NCBI RefSeq assembly: GCF_905475465.1
Contig: NC_062249.1
Location: 9,994,501 to 10,058,500 of the forward strand
Source of the DNA: Pieris napi
Taxonomy: Eukaryota > Arthropoda > Insecta > Lepidoptera > Pieridae
Direction of reading: 5' to 3'
Length of the DNA stretch: 64,000 nucleotides
Below the pieces are notes generated by a model, which saw only the letters and a program-made list of their open reading frames with translations, was not told the origin of the DNA and made no database searches. Of this stretch, positions 20,901 through 29,594 are shown one piece after another. How positions within the stretch are numbered: the stretch's first letter is position 1; each line of letters opens with the position of its first letter. The position numbers were made by a program, and so were the translations under genes.

Positions 20901-22317
20901 CTTAAATATGTATTTCTGGTACATATTGATCATCTCACATTACTTATTTTCAGATCAAATGCTACCTATATATTATATATGGTTATATTTGTGTTTTATT
21001 ATCTTGTTAATTTAGTTTCACACATTTTGGAATTATTATGTTTGCATCTTATTGTGATATCACAAGAGAATCATATATGCTTGAACATTAGTTTTTAATA
21101 AATAAAAATTTATATATTATTACTAAACAACATTATTTTTAGACATTTTAAAGATTTTTATAAGAGTAAATGTTGATGGAGAAAGTCTACTTGAAAAATT
21201 AATTGATTTAAAATATATACATATATTTTTAACTTCTATCACCAGCAATATTTTTTAAAATTATTTTTGTAGTTCAGTAATTTATAATTATGTAAATATG
21301 CTGCTTATGTTAAACTATAATTATTTATCACAGAGTTTGATTGTAAAAACCTTTTTGTAATATTAATATACAAAAATTAACTTCTGCAGTTCTGGTAAGC
21401 TCTACTAAGAACTCACTTTACTAGTTTGTTAATAAAAAAGTTCCAATTTAAAACTATATGTAAAAAAAAATACAAATGTTTCTTACCTGCGCACTATTAA
21501 CAATTGATTGGAAACCAGATCCACAGAGCCTGTTAATACCCAATGCTGGTCGGTCTTGGGGAATACCAGCTTTAAGTGCTGCATGCCTTGGTGTGTAGAT
21601 GCCATCAGCTTGAGTTGCCTGAGACAGAGATAAATTTAATTTTATGTTTTTGTTCATGTATTTCTATTTACATATAACTTAAAGATTTATGATTTTATGT
21701 TTGTTAATATGAATGTTATTGTTAACAATTTCAATAAAATTTTAGTATGTACACTGGCTCTCGACGTAAGGTCTAGAAAACAGTGGGATTAAATTCTGAT
21801 AATTTATATACAAATACTGATATTAGACAAAAAATATTCTTAAACATTTAGAAAACGTAATGGAGGGATACTTACGCTCATAACCTGACCCACAACAACT
21901 GAATCGACTTGGTCAGGGGCTACCCCCGCCTCTTTCAAGGCCGCGGTTACTGCTAAAGTTTGAAGGTCAGTTGCTGATGTGTTGCGAAAAACGCCGCCAA
22001 ACGTACCAAAAGGTGTACGCTTGGCACCCACAATAAAAATTCCTGTAAATAAGAAGTTAAAAGCATTTAGATCAGTCTAGTCTATATTAAAGAAATAATC
22101 ATTTTAATTAGCATGTAAAATAATATTAAGTAAATAGTTTACTTATTTCATATCATTAACGCAGTAAATAAACTAAAAAAAGTTTTAGTAAAAGTTACAG
22201 ATAAAAGTTTATTGGAATTTGACCCCATCCTCAATACACAATATACGCGATTAATATATTGATCTAGTCGACGTTAAATTTAGGTAAATAATATTTACCT
22301 TTAACGGCAACAGACAT
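11940..22317 (-). CDS. ACAA2: 3-ketoacyl-CoA thiolase, mitochondrial type (ACAA2/yip2), complete
   Basis: Thiolysis of 3-ketoacyl-CoA to acetyl-CoA and a shortened acyl-CoA, last step of beta-oxidation; in this family the uncleaved N-terminus targets the matrix. Eight exons: 22299-22317, 21876-22042, 21487-21618, 19731-19995, 16705-16880, 14933-15127, 13446-13600, 11940-12021. All have AG/GT borders with matching phases. They add to 396 codons; mammalian ACAA2 has 397. Catalytic residues are present: nucleophile Cys94 (NRLCGSGFQS), NEAF at 320-323, His352 (GGATAVGHP) and Cys382 (GSACIGGGQG). MSQAPFTVR, SQQKWK and HARPQTT-like HPRPQTT are further family marks. Start: the only ATG in frame with the 19-nt first exon. 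Introns hold many transposons, but none interrupts an exon. The neighbour at 8416-9298 is a tandem paralogue. Confidence 0.95.
12022..13445 (-). other. Intron 7 of the thiolase gene
   Basis: AT-rich and without exons. It contains the 83-nt hairpin at 13173-13255 and a short SINE-like tail (CGGCGTGTGTCA) near 13142. Confidence 0.6.
13173..13255. repeat. Short hairpin, 30-bp arms with 23-nt loop
   Basis: 13173-13202 and 13226-13255 are inverted copies with two mismatches. The size resembles an insect pre-miRNA, but it could equally be a tiny palindromic MITE. On the minus strand it lies in the thiolase primary transcript (intron 7). Confidence 0.6.
13683..13870 (+). mobile_element. tRNA-derived SINE, lepidopteran type
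   Basis: Contains a pol III B-box-like GGTTCGATACC at about 13731, followed by the body shared with 57045-57200 (ACCAATGGACTTTCT, ATGTGCGCAT). These match the common lepidopteran SINE pattern. Inserted in thiolase intron 6. Confidence 0.7.
13973..14170 (+). mobile_element. MITE family B, copy 1 (shortened)
   Basis: Left end TTTTGAAGTAAAACTTCTTT and right end CTTCTGACATGTGTACTTTG / CACGCACTTTTT are shared with 35655-36110 and 49659-50084. The middle is deleted compared with those copies. Confidence 0.7.
15227..15534. mobile_element. MITE family C, copy 1 (Harbinger-like ends)
   Basis: Terminal inverted repeats GGGAGCATTCAAGCATTACG / reverse-complement of ACTTGAACGCTCCC, flanked by TAA on both sides (15224-15226, 15535-15537). 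3-bp TWA target duplications are a mark of PIF/Harbinger. Internal G tracts and no frame. In thiolase intron 5. Confidence 0.75.
15734..16078 (+). mobile_element. Interspersed repeat family D, copy 1
   Basis: Begins CTAGCTGACCCGG and contains GCCGTTTCGGAGGAGTATGG near its end. Related copies lie at 31870, 42223 and 61575. The class is unclear; it has no TIRs and looks like a LINE or SINE 3' region that is widespread in insects. Confidence 0.6.
16167..16656. mobile_element. TIR element in thiolase intron 5
   Basis: Inverted ends of about 28 bp (ATGTCGCAGC...TAGATTAATTAGCC) and an internal second inverted pair (GGCCTGAAA / TTTCAGGCC). About 490 bp, non-coding. Confidence 0.65.
17097..17609 (+). 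mobile_element. P-element-like MITE carrying a lone THAP exon
   Basis: Terminal inverted repeats of about 27 bp (ATAGATTTATATCGTTAGAT, then AGGCCC) at 17105 and 17601 are flanked by an 8-bp duplication TTGGATCC (17097-17104 and 17602-17609). TIRs near 30 bp and 8-bp duplications are the marks of P elements. Inside, 17268-17344 is an exon-like frame starting MPSCAFLKC and ending ITFHS at a GTAAGT donor, the N-terminus of a THAP DNA-binding domain. The rest of the transposase is gone. It sits in thiolase intron 4, in opposite orientation to that gene. Confidence 0.78.
17268..17344 (+). pseudogene. THAP domain first exon (relic of P-type transposase)
   Basis: ATG followed by 25 codons with the first Cys pair of a THAP zinc finger (C-x4-C) and the conserved ITFHS that precedes FP in many THAP proteins. 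It ends phase 2 at TC|GTAAGT. The following exon, with the second Cys and His, is not present within the element. Confidence 0.6.
17776..18990. repeat. Giant inverted repeat (fold-back element), arms about 510 bp
   Basis: Left arm about 17806-18322 and right arm about 18432-18950 are nearly perfect reverse complements, with a spacer of about 110 bp. Weaker pairing continues outward to matching ends TAGACCAGTGC (17776) and GCACTGGTCTA (18990). The spacer contains another small palindrome (ATGGTAA...TTACCAT). No coding frame. It lies in thiolase intron 4, so it would be transcribed as a long hairpin. Confidence 0.88.
19242..19612 (+). mobile_element. MITE family A, copy 2
   Basis: Full-length copy (about 370 bp) from GGTGCGTGTACTTATGTACG to AAGTAGGTATAACTTCA. 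Closely matches the copies at 41109 and 60704. Confidence 0.8.
19996..21486 (-). other. Intron 3 of the thiolase gene
   Basis: Very AT-rich. 20110-20520 resembles a worn interspersed repeat (CAGCAAAGCGGACGGGAAAC near its end). Nothing else recognised. Short open frames at 20797-21098 have no family features. Confidence 0.5.
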
Positions 22318-22978
22318 TTTGTGGAAAGTATATATATTTAATTAAACTGATTTATTCTTAATAAAAAATATGTGCGGCAAGCAACGACTACACTCCGAAG
22401 TTCACACTCACAGAACACAATTACCTAAAGGAAGAACGACGACTAGGAACAAATTCTAAGATACGCGAATGTATCGCCACCTATTATCAACCCACCCAAA
22501 ACTACATGTGGCGGCAATATTTGAATATCTGGCGGCAAAAATTTAAATTGCCGGCAGGTCCAGGTTCCCCAGAAATTTATTAATTTCGGATGCATAGGCC
22601 ATTTCATTTGTAAGGAAACTCAAATGAATGGGAAAACTCATTCATTTGAGTTTTCTTACAAATGAAATGGCCTATGCATCCAAAAGAACACTAGATATTT
22701 AACAAATGATCTTGAAATAAAACAAAAACGTTTTCTCATTGAATTATTATTTATTTCACTTTTATGGATCCTTATTATTATTTGGACACGAAATCAACAT
22801 AATTTTGTAATGTTCGTAGTCGTGGTCGAATTACCTAGGTAATTCAAATGAAAAGTTTCTTCTCTACAAATGAATAATTTACATAAACCACTTTAAAAAA
22901 AATGGTACCACGAAAACACTTAAGAAACGGTATTTACAATGAGAAGCATCAGGATATACACTGAAACTTGGAATAATA
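22318..22978. other. Region upstream of the thiolase gene
   Basis: Should include the thiolase promoter. No TATA box could be placed with confidence. It contains the hairpin at 22588-22681. Confidence 0.45.
22588..22681. repeat. Near-perfect 94-nt hairpin
   Basis: Arms of about 43 bp from GGATGCATAGGCCATTTC to its inverse GAAATGGCCTATGCATCC, with one mismatch and a loop of 8 nt. About 270 bp upstream of the thiolase start. Could be a palindromic MITE or a small-RNA hairpin. Confidence 0.8.
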
Positions 22979-23025
22979 AAGATAATTATGCATAATTATC
23001 TTCATCTTGCCTAAAAAAAAAAGCT

Positions 23026-23535
23026 TGTGAAAAGCCCACACTACAAATTATTTCAGAATATGAAATATTTTTTGAAAACATTGAAATTTATGGGGTCTTT
23101 GCGAACACCTCCATCACAGGAAGGTTGGATTTGGACCATTAATGGCGTCGAGCGGCTGTTTAAGCAATTCGCTATTAATAATAAAGAGCCTGGCCACAAG
23201 ACGGTTATAGCAAGATGAATAACTATGAGACATTATTGTCAGTTTCACAACCCAGGAATTGTGCAGACATATTGGCAAATAAAAAATATGCAGTGTTAAT
23301 AATTGTGAGACATGCAAGCATATTTTTGTATCCACAAATGTGGAAACAGTCCACACATTTGTGGAATATAAAGAATACAATGAGTTAAAAAAGTTTGCAC
23401 TATGCAAATAAATCCATTATATCATGTGTTGAAAAGTGTGCGACATTAATAAATTAATTTTTTAAAGAAAATAGTCACAAATGTCATTTAAAAACAGAAC
23501 ATGGCACACAGAATATTCACCACATCATGGATATA
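23026..23535 (+). pseudogene. Inverted, internally deleted copy of the P-type transposase last exon
   Basis: Plus-strand sequence matches exon 6 of the transposase gene at 23553-24622 very closely (SPHYKLFQNMKYF, SLRTPPSQEGWIWTING, NNYETLLSVSQPRNCAD, HYANKSIISCVEKCATLIN) but has at least three internal deletions and several frame breaks. One deletion removes the catalytic Glu segment (DPLENLF). It is arranged tail to tail with the gene, ending about 20 bp from its stop codon. It cannot encode a working enzyme. Its main interest is that it would pair with the gene's own transcript. Confidence 0.85.
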
Positions 23536-23552
23536 TTCATCACAAATAATAA

Positions 23553-26500
23553 TTATTTATGCATAATTATCTTCATCTTGCGTTTGAGCGCAGATGCTGA
23601 TGCTTCATCTGCAAACAATCTGTTTTTTAGTAGACAAAATCTTTTCACACATATAGAGAAAACACTTTCCATGATGTGGTGAATATTTTGTGTGCCATGT
23701 TCTTCGCATTTTTTTATGCAATCAAAATTTACATTTTGAAGCACCATTTCCTTTGCAATTGTTTTTAAATGACGTTGGTGACTATTTTCTTTAAAAAATG
23801 AATTTATTAATGTTGCACACTTTTCAACACATGATATAATAGATTTATTTGCATAGTGCAAACTTTTTTTTAACTCATTGTATTCTTTATATTCCACAAA
23901 TGTGTGGACTGTTTCCACATTTGAGGATACAAAAATATGCTTGCATGTCTCACAATTATTAACACTGCATATTTTTTTAATTAAAAATCCGCAGACATAT
24001 GCGCATGCTTGCATTTCTGCATTGTCCTCTTCAATATTTTGTGGTACTACTGAAGACGACAATGCAAATGCACTGCACTCTGATGCCAATATGTCTGCAC
24101 AATTCCTGGGTTGTGAAACTGACAATAATGTCTCATAGTTATTCATTACGACATTATTGTCAGTTTCACAATTATATCCTGTGGTCCCAATATGTGCCAG
24201 TCTGCTCAAAATTGATGTTTTTAAGCCGGCCACAAACTGGCCCACAGTTGGGTTGGAATTTGAGCCACAGTTGCCCCTTATGCAGCCAAACAAATTTTCT
24301 AATGGATCTTGCTGTAACCGTCTTGTGGCCAGGCTCTTTATACCCTCGTTAGCGAATTGCTTAAACAGGCGCTCGATGCCATTAATGGTCCAAATCCAAC
24401 CTTCCTGTGATGGGGGTGTTCGCAAAGACCCCATAAATTTCAATGTTTTGAAAAAATATTTCATATTCTGAAATAATTTGTAGTGTGGGCTTTTTGCTGT
24501 CATGTTTGTGGAGAAAATTTTTCCTCGCCGCAAGTCTGCTGAGTCGCTATTCAGCGCGTCAAAAAGCTTGTCCATATGTGTTATCACATTTGCAGTAACA
24601 GCAGCTTCTGTACTGAGCGCGCCTGGAAATACGAAATAAAAATTGATAAATAATGTAATAGAACTAATGAGCTATCTTGTGACACATTTCTTCTACACTG
24701 TTACATACCATCAGCTATCTTTGCATAAAGTCCTGCTGCCACTGTGTGGCTCAAAACTTGTGCAGCTAGTTTGACGCGCATTTTTTGTTTTGCATTTGGG
24801 TTTAGGTGATCCTTTGTCAAAGCAGGAGCAAACACAAAATTTGGATTTTTGTTGTCGATTTCAAAGAAATCTTTTATGTGTGACCATTTGGCTACACCTG
24901 TAAATTAACAAAAAGTAGTTTTTAATTGAGGCAAGTACTTGGATGATAAGCATAAATAAAATATTGTAAAACTAAAAGGGATGCTAGAGGGAAGTGTTAA
25001 GTGCACCACCAGCTTAAGAGCCTTTTAATTTTTAATAGAAAAATTTGAATTATCTTAAAATTAAATGCTTTTAGCAGGTCGTGCAATAGGCCCTAAGTGT
25101 TACAAAATTTATCATATTTTTGTTTAAACAGTCACATGAACATACCTTTTCCTTTCTTGTCTTCAGATGAAATGTTAGTAATGCACTCAATGTCATATTT
25201 TATAAAAAGATTTCTAAAGCATTTGACAAGATGTGGTGTGTCAAATAATGTCACTATCTCTTTGTTATGCACTGTTATGTATGGGCGCTCCACAGTTGCA
25301 CCCAAGATTGACAGTGCTCGTCTGTTTACACCATCCATGTCACAGACAGTGGCAGATATATTAATGCCTGATGCAAAACATTGCTGTAAGATCTGAAATA
25401 AAAGATATTGTTTCATATTAGTTTAAGGCATTCTAAAGGTGAATAGTAACAAAAAAAATTTTTTTTCTTAAGTTAATACCTCTTTCAAAAGCACTGCAAG
25501 CCTGTCCGCTGTGGAAAAGCCACTTGAGAAGAAATGTGCGATCGGTTGTTTTACAGTTTTCCTTATGCCAGCAACCATAAAAACTAGGGCATAGGATGCC
25601 ACATTGGGGGACCTTCCTTGTGCCCCATGATCTTGGTATCCATCAATGACATCTTCTTTTGGGTTATAATCAAAATGTTTTTTTAATGATATTTCATCGA
25701 ACATAAGAATATAATTATTGTCCGATCGCTGCTGTGTTTTTAAAAATTGTTGGATTACTTCCAGTACTGGCTGGGTAATACCTACAGCAAAAGGCACTCT
25801 GTTCAGCAAAGCCTTTAGGGTGCCTGGAGATGGTAAATAAAATAATCTCCTCAACAAGCGGTAACAAGTTGGTGACCTTTTAAATAGCCTCAAGGCTACA
25901 ATTTTTTCCTCCTTTGTCCATCTCCTTCCAGTGAATTTTTTATTATAATTTCTTAATTGCCCTTGGAGCAAAAGAGCGAATGTAGGTGAGATTTTCTCAG
26001 AAAGTTTTCGTAAGGAGTTGCTTTCTGTGAGGGCATTTAATTGCAGTTTGACTTTCATGTTCTTTATTCGATTCCGCAGTTGGCAAACACTGCGCATATA
26101 TTTCAAGCATTTTTTATAAGTCTTGCTTTCTTTGTCAATTTTCTCAGATTCAAGAACATCTGTTGTTGATTGGAAATTTCCAATCTCCTTCAAAGGGATT
26201 CTTTTTGATGGCCCTGCTTGAGGTTCTTGAGGTATGTGTGAAGGGCCTAGCTGCAGATTCTCGGGCAATGTAAGTGTAGGAATGAATACAGGTCCAATCT
26301 GTAATTACAACAATAAATCAAGTCACAGTCCTCATTTACTATCGTAATGTTTTTAGGTTTATGTAGGTAGGCCTACATACTTCAAACTATTTCTCACTAT
26401 GCTTAAATTATAACAAATTTTAGTTAAATTAAATACAATGGTGAGTAAAGTTCACAACTTACCTCATGCGGAACTGCAGTTCTTAGCAATGATTTTTTAG

Positions 26501-27061
26501 TGCCATCAGTAAAATCACCTTTGTGGAAGTGATTTTGACACAGCATCCTGTGCTCAGCATACAGCTTTTTTTGAAAAGCTATTGAAGTGTGCTGTTCATC
26601 CGAGGGAAAAAGGTATTTTGCCCACAGGGTGCAGCTGTAAATAAACGGGCATAATTGTAGTAGATATCAAAGGTCTCCTTACCTTACCTTACCTAAGAAG
26701 CACGTAATTATTCTTGTCAAATTCAAGGCATAGATTCCATCGACTAGAACTTGAACTACATTGTATTTTAACCACGACAATTTGACAGTTGTAACAAAGA
26801 CCAAACGTTGTTGACTGCTTTCCTGGGAAATGCAAAAAAAGTTCCAACGTTGACGTACCTATAGCGGTATAGGTTGAAATATTGTCAATCGATTTGATGT
26901 GATGTTAACTAAGAAGTTAATTAGTTTAGTACGTACCGCAAAAGATTCCGAACTCCGGGATTTGGAAAACGAAACAAAGAAACGTTTTCCTTTGCCGTGG
27001 ATTTGCCACACTTCGAACACTTGCGACTGTCTTCTTTATGGTTTTCTTTAGCGGCCGACAT
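23553..27061 (-). CDS. P-element/THAP9-type transposase, apparently intact
   Basis: DNA transposase of the P superfamily: nuclear, cuts and joins DNA. Six exons with good AG/GT borders: 26937-27061, 26463-26634, 25480-26298, 25146-25392, 24709-24897, 23553-24622. Phases agree and the total is 873 aa; human THAP9 has about 900. Residues 15-98: THAP zinc finger C15-x2-C18...C74-x2-H77 with W46 and a final AVP. About 145-190: coiled, Leu-rich region. RNase H-like catalytic residues by position: D300 (MFDEISL), D390 (VCDMDGV) and E626 (DPLENLFG). Start: first ATG before the zinc finger. No stop or frameshift was found. I could not find terminal inverted repeats around it, so it may be a domesticated gene or an element whose ends are lost. 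The start is divergent from METTL23 (825 bp apart). Confidence 0.88.
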
Positions 27062-27885
27062 TTTCACAGATTTCAAGAGTCACTTTCTCGTATTCACTGT
27101 GAAGCACTAGTCACTATCTCAAAACAAGCACAAAACATAAACGGAGGAATAAAAACTCAACTCGACGTTTGTAGTTTGGGAAAATGACGAAATAGCATGA
27201 AAAGACAAAATTTTCCACAACAACACCGACAGGCGACAACACCAACCTTGATGTAAAATCGCCATGTTGGTTTTCTAGGTTCTAGGACAATGTTGCTATT
27301 AGAAAATTTATTTAAGCATGAATGTTTATGTCTTGACAGTGGCAATAACTGCCCAAATAGGTATTTTACTTCTCCCATACAAAGTTGACCCCCCCTGTTC
27401 ACACTTCACGAATTCGAATTTCGAATTTCGAAATTTAATTTTACAGATTATATCTTCACAAATTAGTAAATTTCGGAATTAACCACAGATTTATAATTGT
27501 TTAATGTTGCCATCATTCATTCAAAAACTATCAAACGTTATAGTTTTTGAATATATTCATGTATATATATATGGCTAATAATGAAATCGTTAGCGAATAA
27601 TAATTCCTTTAACCTACCGGCTAGCGTCCAAAATTGATGTTGAACTGGCAAATGGCAAGTGGCAACACTAATTTGCAGTCAACTAATAATACTGTTGTTT
27701 GTCATTGTCAAATGTCAAGTAACGCTAACGTCGTATCGTAACAGTTCAGCGATGACAATTCACAGTATCTGTCACCGGTCACGGTTCTCGAAATCTTCAG
27801 TGAATTCCAAAGGTAATTTATTTTTGGCGTTTAGAATAGGATATACTATTTTTTAGGCTATCAATGTTTAAATAATGCTTATGCA
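27062..27885. promoter_or_regulatory. Divergent promoter region between the transposase and METTL23 genes
   Basis: No gene is supported here. Contains a run of overlapping TTCGAA palindromes at 27410-27435. A possible 44-nt intron (27813-27856, GTAATT to TTTTTTAG) before the METTL23 ATG is shorter than usual and not trusted. Two short upstream ATGs (for instance at about 27863) end quickly. Confidence 0.45.
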
Positions 27886-28581
27886 ATGAGCGATGGTCCT
27901 GTCGTCAGTGGTCAACTAAAGAAATTTGTATTTCGTGGAAAATCCCTCAACAACGGGGACACTCGAGGTGATTATTTGGAAATAGTAATACCCGAACTGT
28001 TATCTGCGGGCTATTCATTCTACACGTGGCCGTCTGCTCCGCTATTAGCTTGGTACCTGTGGAGTCAGCGAAAAAATCTACGTGGACTACGAATATTGGA
28101 ACTTGGATGCGGAACTGGACTCCCCGGTATTTTAGCTGCAAAGTGTGGTGCTCACGTGACTCTCTCAGACAGCGTTGCTCTCCCGCGATCGCTGCATCAC
28201 TTATCGGGTTGCTGTGAAGCAAATGGTCTTATTCCAGGTCGTGATGTTCAAATATTAGGGCTAGCTTGGGGCCTATTTTTAGCGGATGTGCACAACTTAC
28301 GTCCAGTAGACTTAATATTAGCTTCAGACTGCTTTTACGAACCCTCACAATTCGAAGAGGTATTATCTACCGTTGCTTATTTGCTTGACGGTACTGACTC
28401 TAGATTTTTGTGTGCTTACCAGGAGCGGAGCACGGACTGGTCCATTGAGGCTCTTCTGCAGAAGTGGGGCTTAAAAGGCGCATTACTCGACTTGGATTCC
28501 TTAAGTGAGAGTTCTGGTATAGATTATAGAGCACTAGTTGGTGATCGTTCATTACATTTACTAGAAATTGTTGCAGTGTAG
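27886..28581 (+). CDS. METTL23: METTL23-like protein methyltransferase
   Basis: Seven-beta-strand SAM-dependent methyltransferase of family 16; family members methylate arginine or lysine in proteins, and mammalian METTL23 acts on histone H3. 231 aa with no intron. The family's N-terminal YSFYTWPSAPLLAWYLW (44-60) is followed by SAM motif I LELGCGTGLPG (71-81), an acidic strand end (VTLSD) and the post-II motif DLILASDCFYEP. The start is the first ATG in frame, with AATG context; human METTL23 is about 190 aa. It ends with TAG, and three bases later comes the ATG of the SLIRP-like frame. The lack of introns and tight packing suggest that it shares an mRNA with the next two genes. Confidence 0.9.
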   Translation: MSDGPVVSGQLKKFVFRGKSLNNGDTRGDYLEIVIPELLSAGYSFYTWPSAPLLAWYLWSQRKNLRGLRILELGCGTGLPGILAAKCGAHVTLSDSVALPRSLHHLSGCCEANGLIPGRDVQILGLAWGLFLADVHNLRPVDLILASDCFYEPSQFEEVLSTVAYLLDGTDSRFLCAYQERSTDWSIEALLQKWGLKGALLDLDSLSESSGIDYRALVGDRSLHLLEIVAV

Positions 28582-28584
28582 GTT

Positions 28585-28842
28585 ATGGCAAGCACAGCTA
28601 GAGCAGTACGCCTATTTATCGGCAACTTGCCATGGACTGTTGGCCATCGCCAATTAAGAGAATACTTTTCCCAGTTTGGCCCAGTGCAAAGTGCCAGAGT
28701 AGTTTTTGATCGCTCGACAGGATTGAGCAAAGGTTATGGTTTTGTTGAATTTGTGAGTTCAGCTGATGCTGCCAATGCAACAAATAAGCAAGTACACACA
28801 CTAGAAGGTCTAAATTTGACTGTCCAGAATAATAAAGAATAA
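28585..28842 (+). CDS. SLIRP: SLIRP-like mitochondrial RNA-binding protein (single RRM)
   Basis: 85 aa, almost wholly one RNA-recognition motif: RNP2 LFIGNL at 10-15 and RNP1 KGYGFVEF at about 49-56. SLIRP binds LRPPRC in mitochondria and protects mitochondrial mRNAs. The length is a little under the human 109 aa, which fits insect forms. Three bases separate it from the METTL23 stop, and its own stop TAA overlaps the next ATG by one base (TAATG, 28840-28844). The N-terminus (MASTARAVR) is short, basic and hydroxylated, compatible with a mitochondrial signal, but this is inference. Confidence 0.88.
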   Translation: MASTARAVRLFIGNLPWTVGHRQLREYFSQFGPVQSARVVFDRSTGLSKGYGFVEFVSSADAANATNKQVHTLEGLNLTVQNNKE

Positions 28843-29594
28843 TGGCAGAGGCACTACCTGAATATCCTGACTCTGATTTCTCCGAGGATGATCAGTCTCC
28901 CTTGGAAGTATCCTTTAATAAAGCATCTGATCATGTAAGAAAAATAACTACTAAACTAAATAACAATCAACTATTGGAATTATATGGTTTATTTAAGCAA
29001 AGTACCGAGGGTAAATGCAACATACCAAGGCCAGGATGGTTAGATGGAAAGGGCCGCAAAAAATGGGAAGCATGGAGATCCCTTGTTGATATGCCAAGTG
29101 ATGAAGCAAAGCAAAAATATATTGACTTGGTGCAAAAGTATGATCCTGAATGTGAACTAGTGGAAGAAGCTGGACCTAAGCAGCAGTGGGTAGCTGTATC
29201 ATCTTTGCAGCGATCACCTGAACCAGACCTATCACATGATGAGTTATCTCTACTTGATGCAGCTAGAGAAGACATGGGGGAATTAGTGTCAAAGTTAATT
29301 TCAAAGAATCCTGCTATCAAGGCTCAAAGAGATAAAGATGGTCTTACTGCTTTGCACTGGGCAGCAGATAGAAATGCAACATCAGCATTAGAAGCTGCTA
29401 TTCAATCAGGTTGTGACATAAATGCAATGGACAATTCTGGACAAACAGCATTACATTACGCAGCATCATGTGGGCATGTTAATTCCACACAAATTTTAAT
29501 GAAAGCAGGAGCAAAACTATTTAAAGATGAGGATGACTGTTCACCATTAGACTTAGCAGCTGATGAGGAAATCAGGAATATTCTAAGTGCTTAG
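28842..29594 (+). CDS. ACBD6: ACBD6-like acyl-CoA-binding protein with ankyrin repeats
   Basis: 250 aa, no intron. Acidic N-terminus, then an acyl-CoA-binding domain at about 23-110 (LNNNQLLELYGLFKQ, the KCN..RPGW turn, KKWEAWRSL, AKQKYIDLV), a linker, and two to three ankyrin repeats from about 165 (DGLTALHWAADRN, SGQTALHYAASCGH, DDCSPLDLAAD). Human ACBD6 (282 aa) binds long-chain acyl-CoA and supports N-myristoylation and phospholipid remodelling. The ATG overlaps the SLIRP stop codon by one base, so translation of this frame probably depends on reinitiation or on a separate transcript. A possible AATTAAA poly(A) signal lies at about 29644. Confidence 0.93.
   Translation: MAEALPEYPDSDFSEDDQSPLEVSFNKASDHVRKITTKLNNNQLLELYGLFKQSTEGKCNIPRPGWLDGKGRKKWEAWRSLVDMPSDEAKQKYIDLVQKYDPECELVEEAGPKQQWVAVSSLQRSPEPDLSHDELSLLDAAREDMGELVSKLISKNPAIKAQRDKDGLTALHWAADRNATSALEAAIQSGCDINAMDNSGQTALHYAASCGHVNSTQILMKAGAKLFKDEDDCSPLDLAADEEIRNILSA

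Noticed and set aside
20797..21098. Two overlapping plus-strand frames, hydrophobic
   Set aside because: Tyr/Ile/Phe-rich translation of AT-rich intron DNA; no conserved motif.
23878..24471. Several plus-strand frames over the transposase exon
   Set aside because: Antisense shadows of exon 6.
27659..27856. 65-codon plus-strand frame before METTL23
   Set aside because: Begins with GTG, has no family features, and overlaps the likely promoter and 5' UTR.
27813..27856. Possible 44-nt 5' UTR intron before METTL23
   Set aside because: Shorter than normal insect introns, and nothing depends on it.
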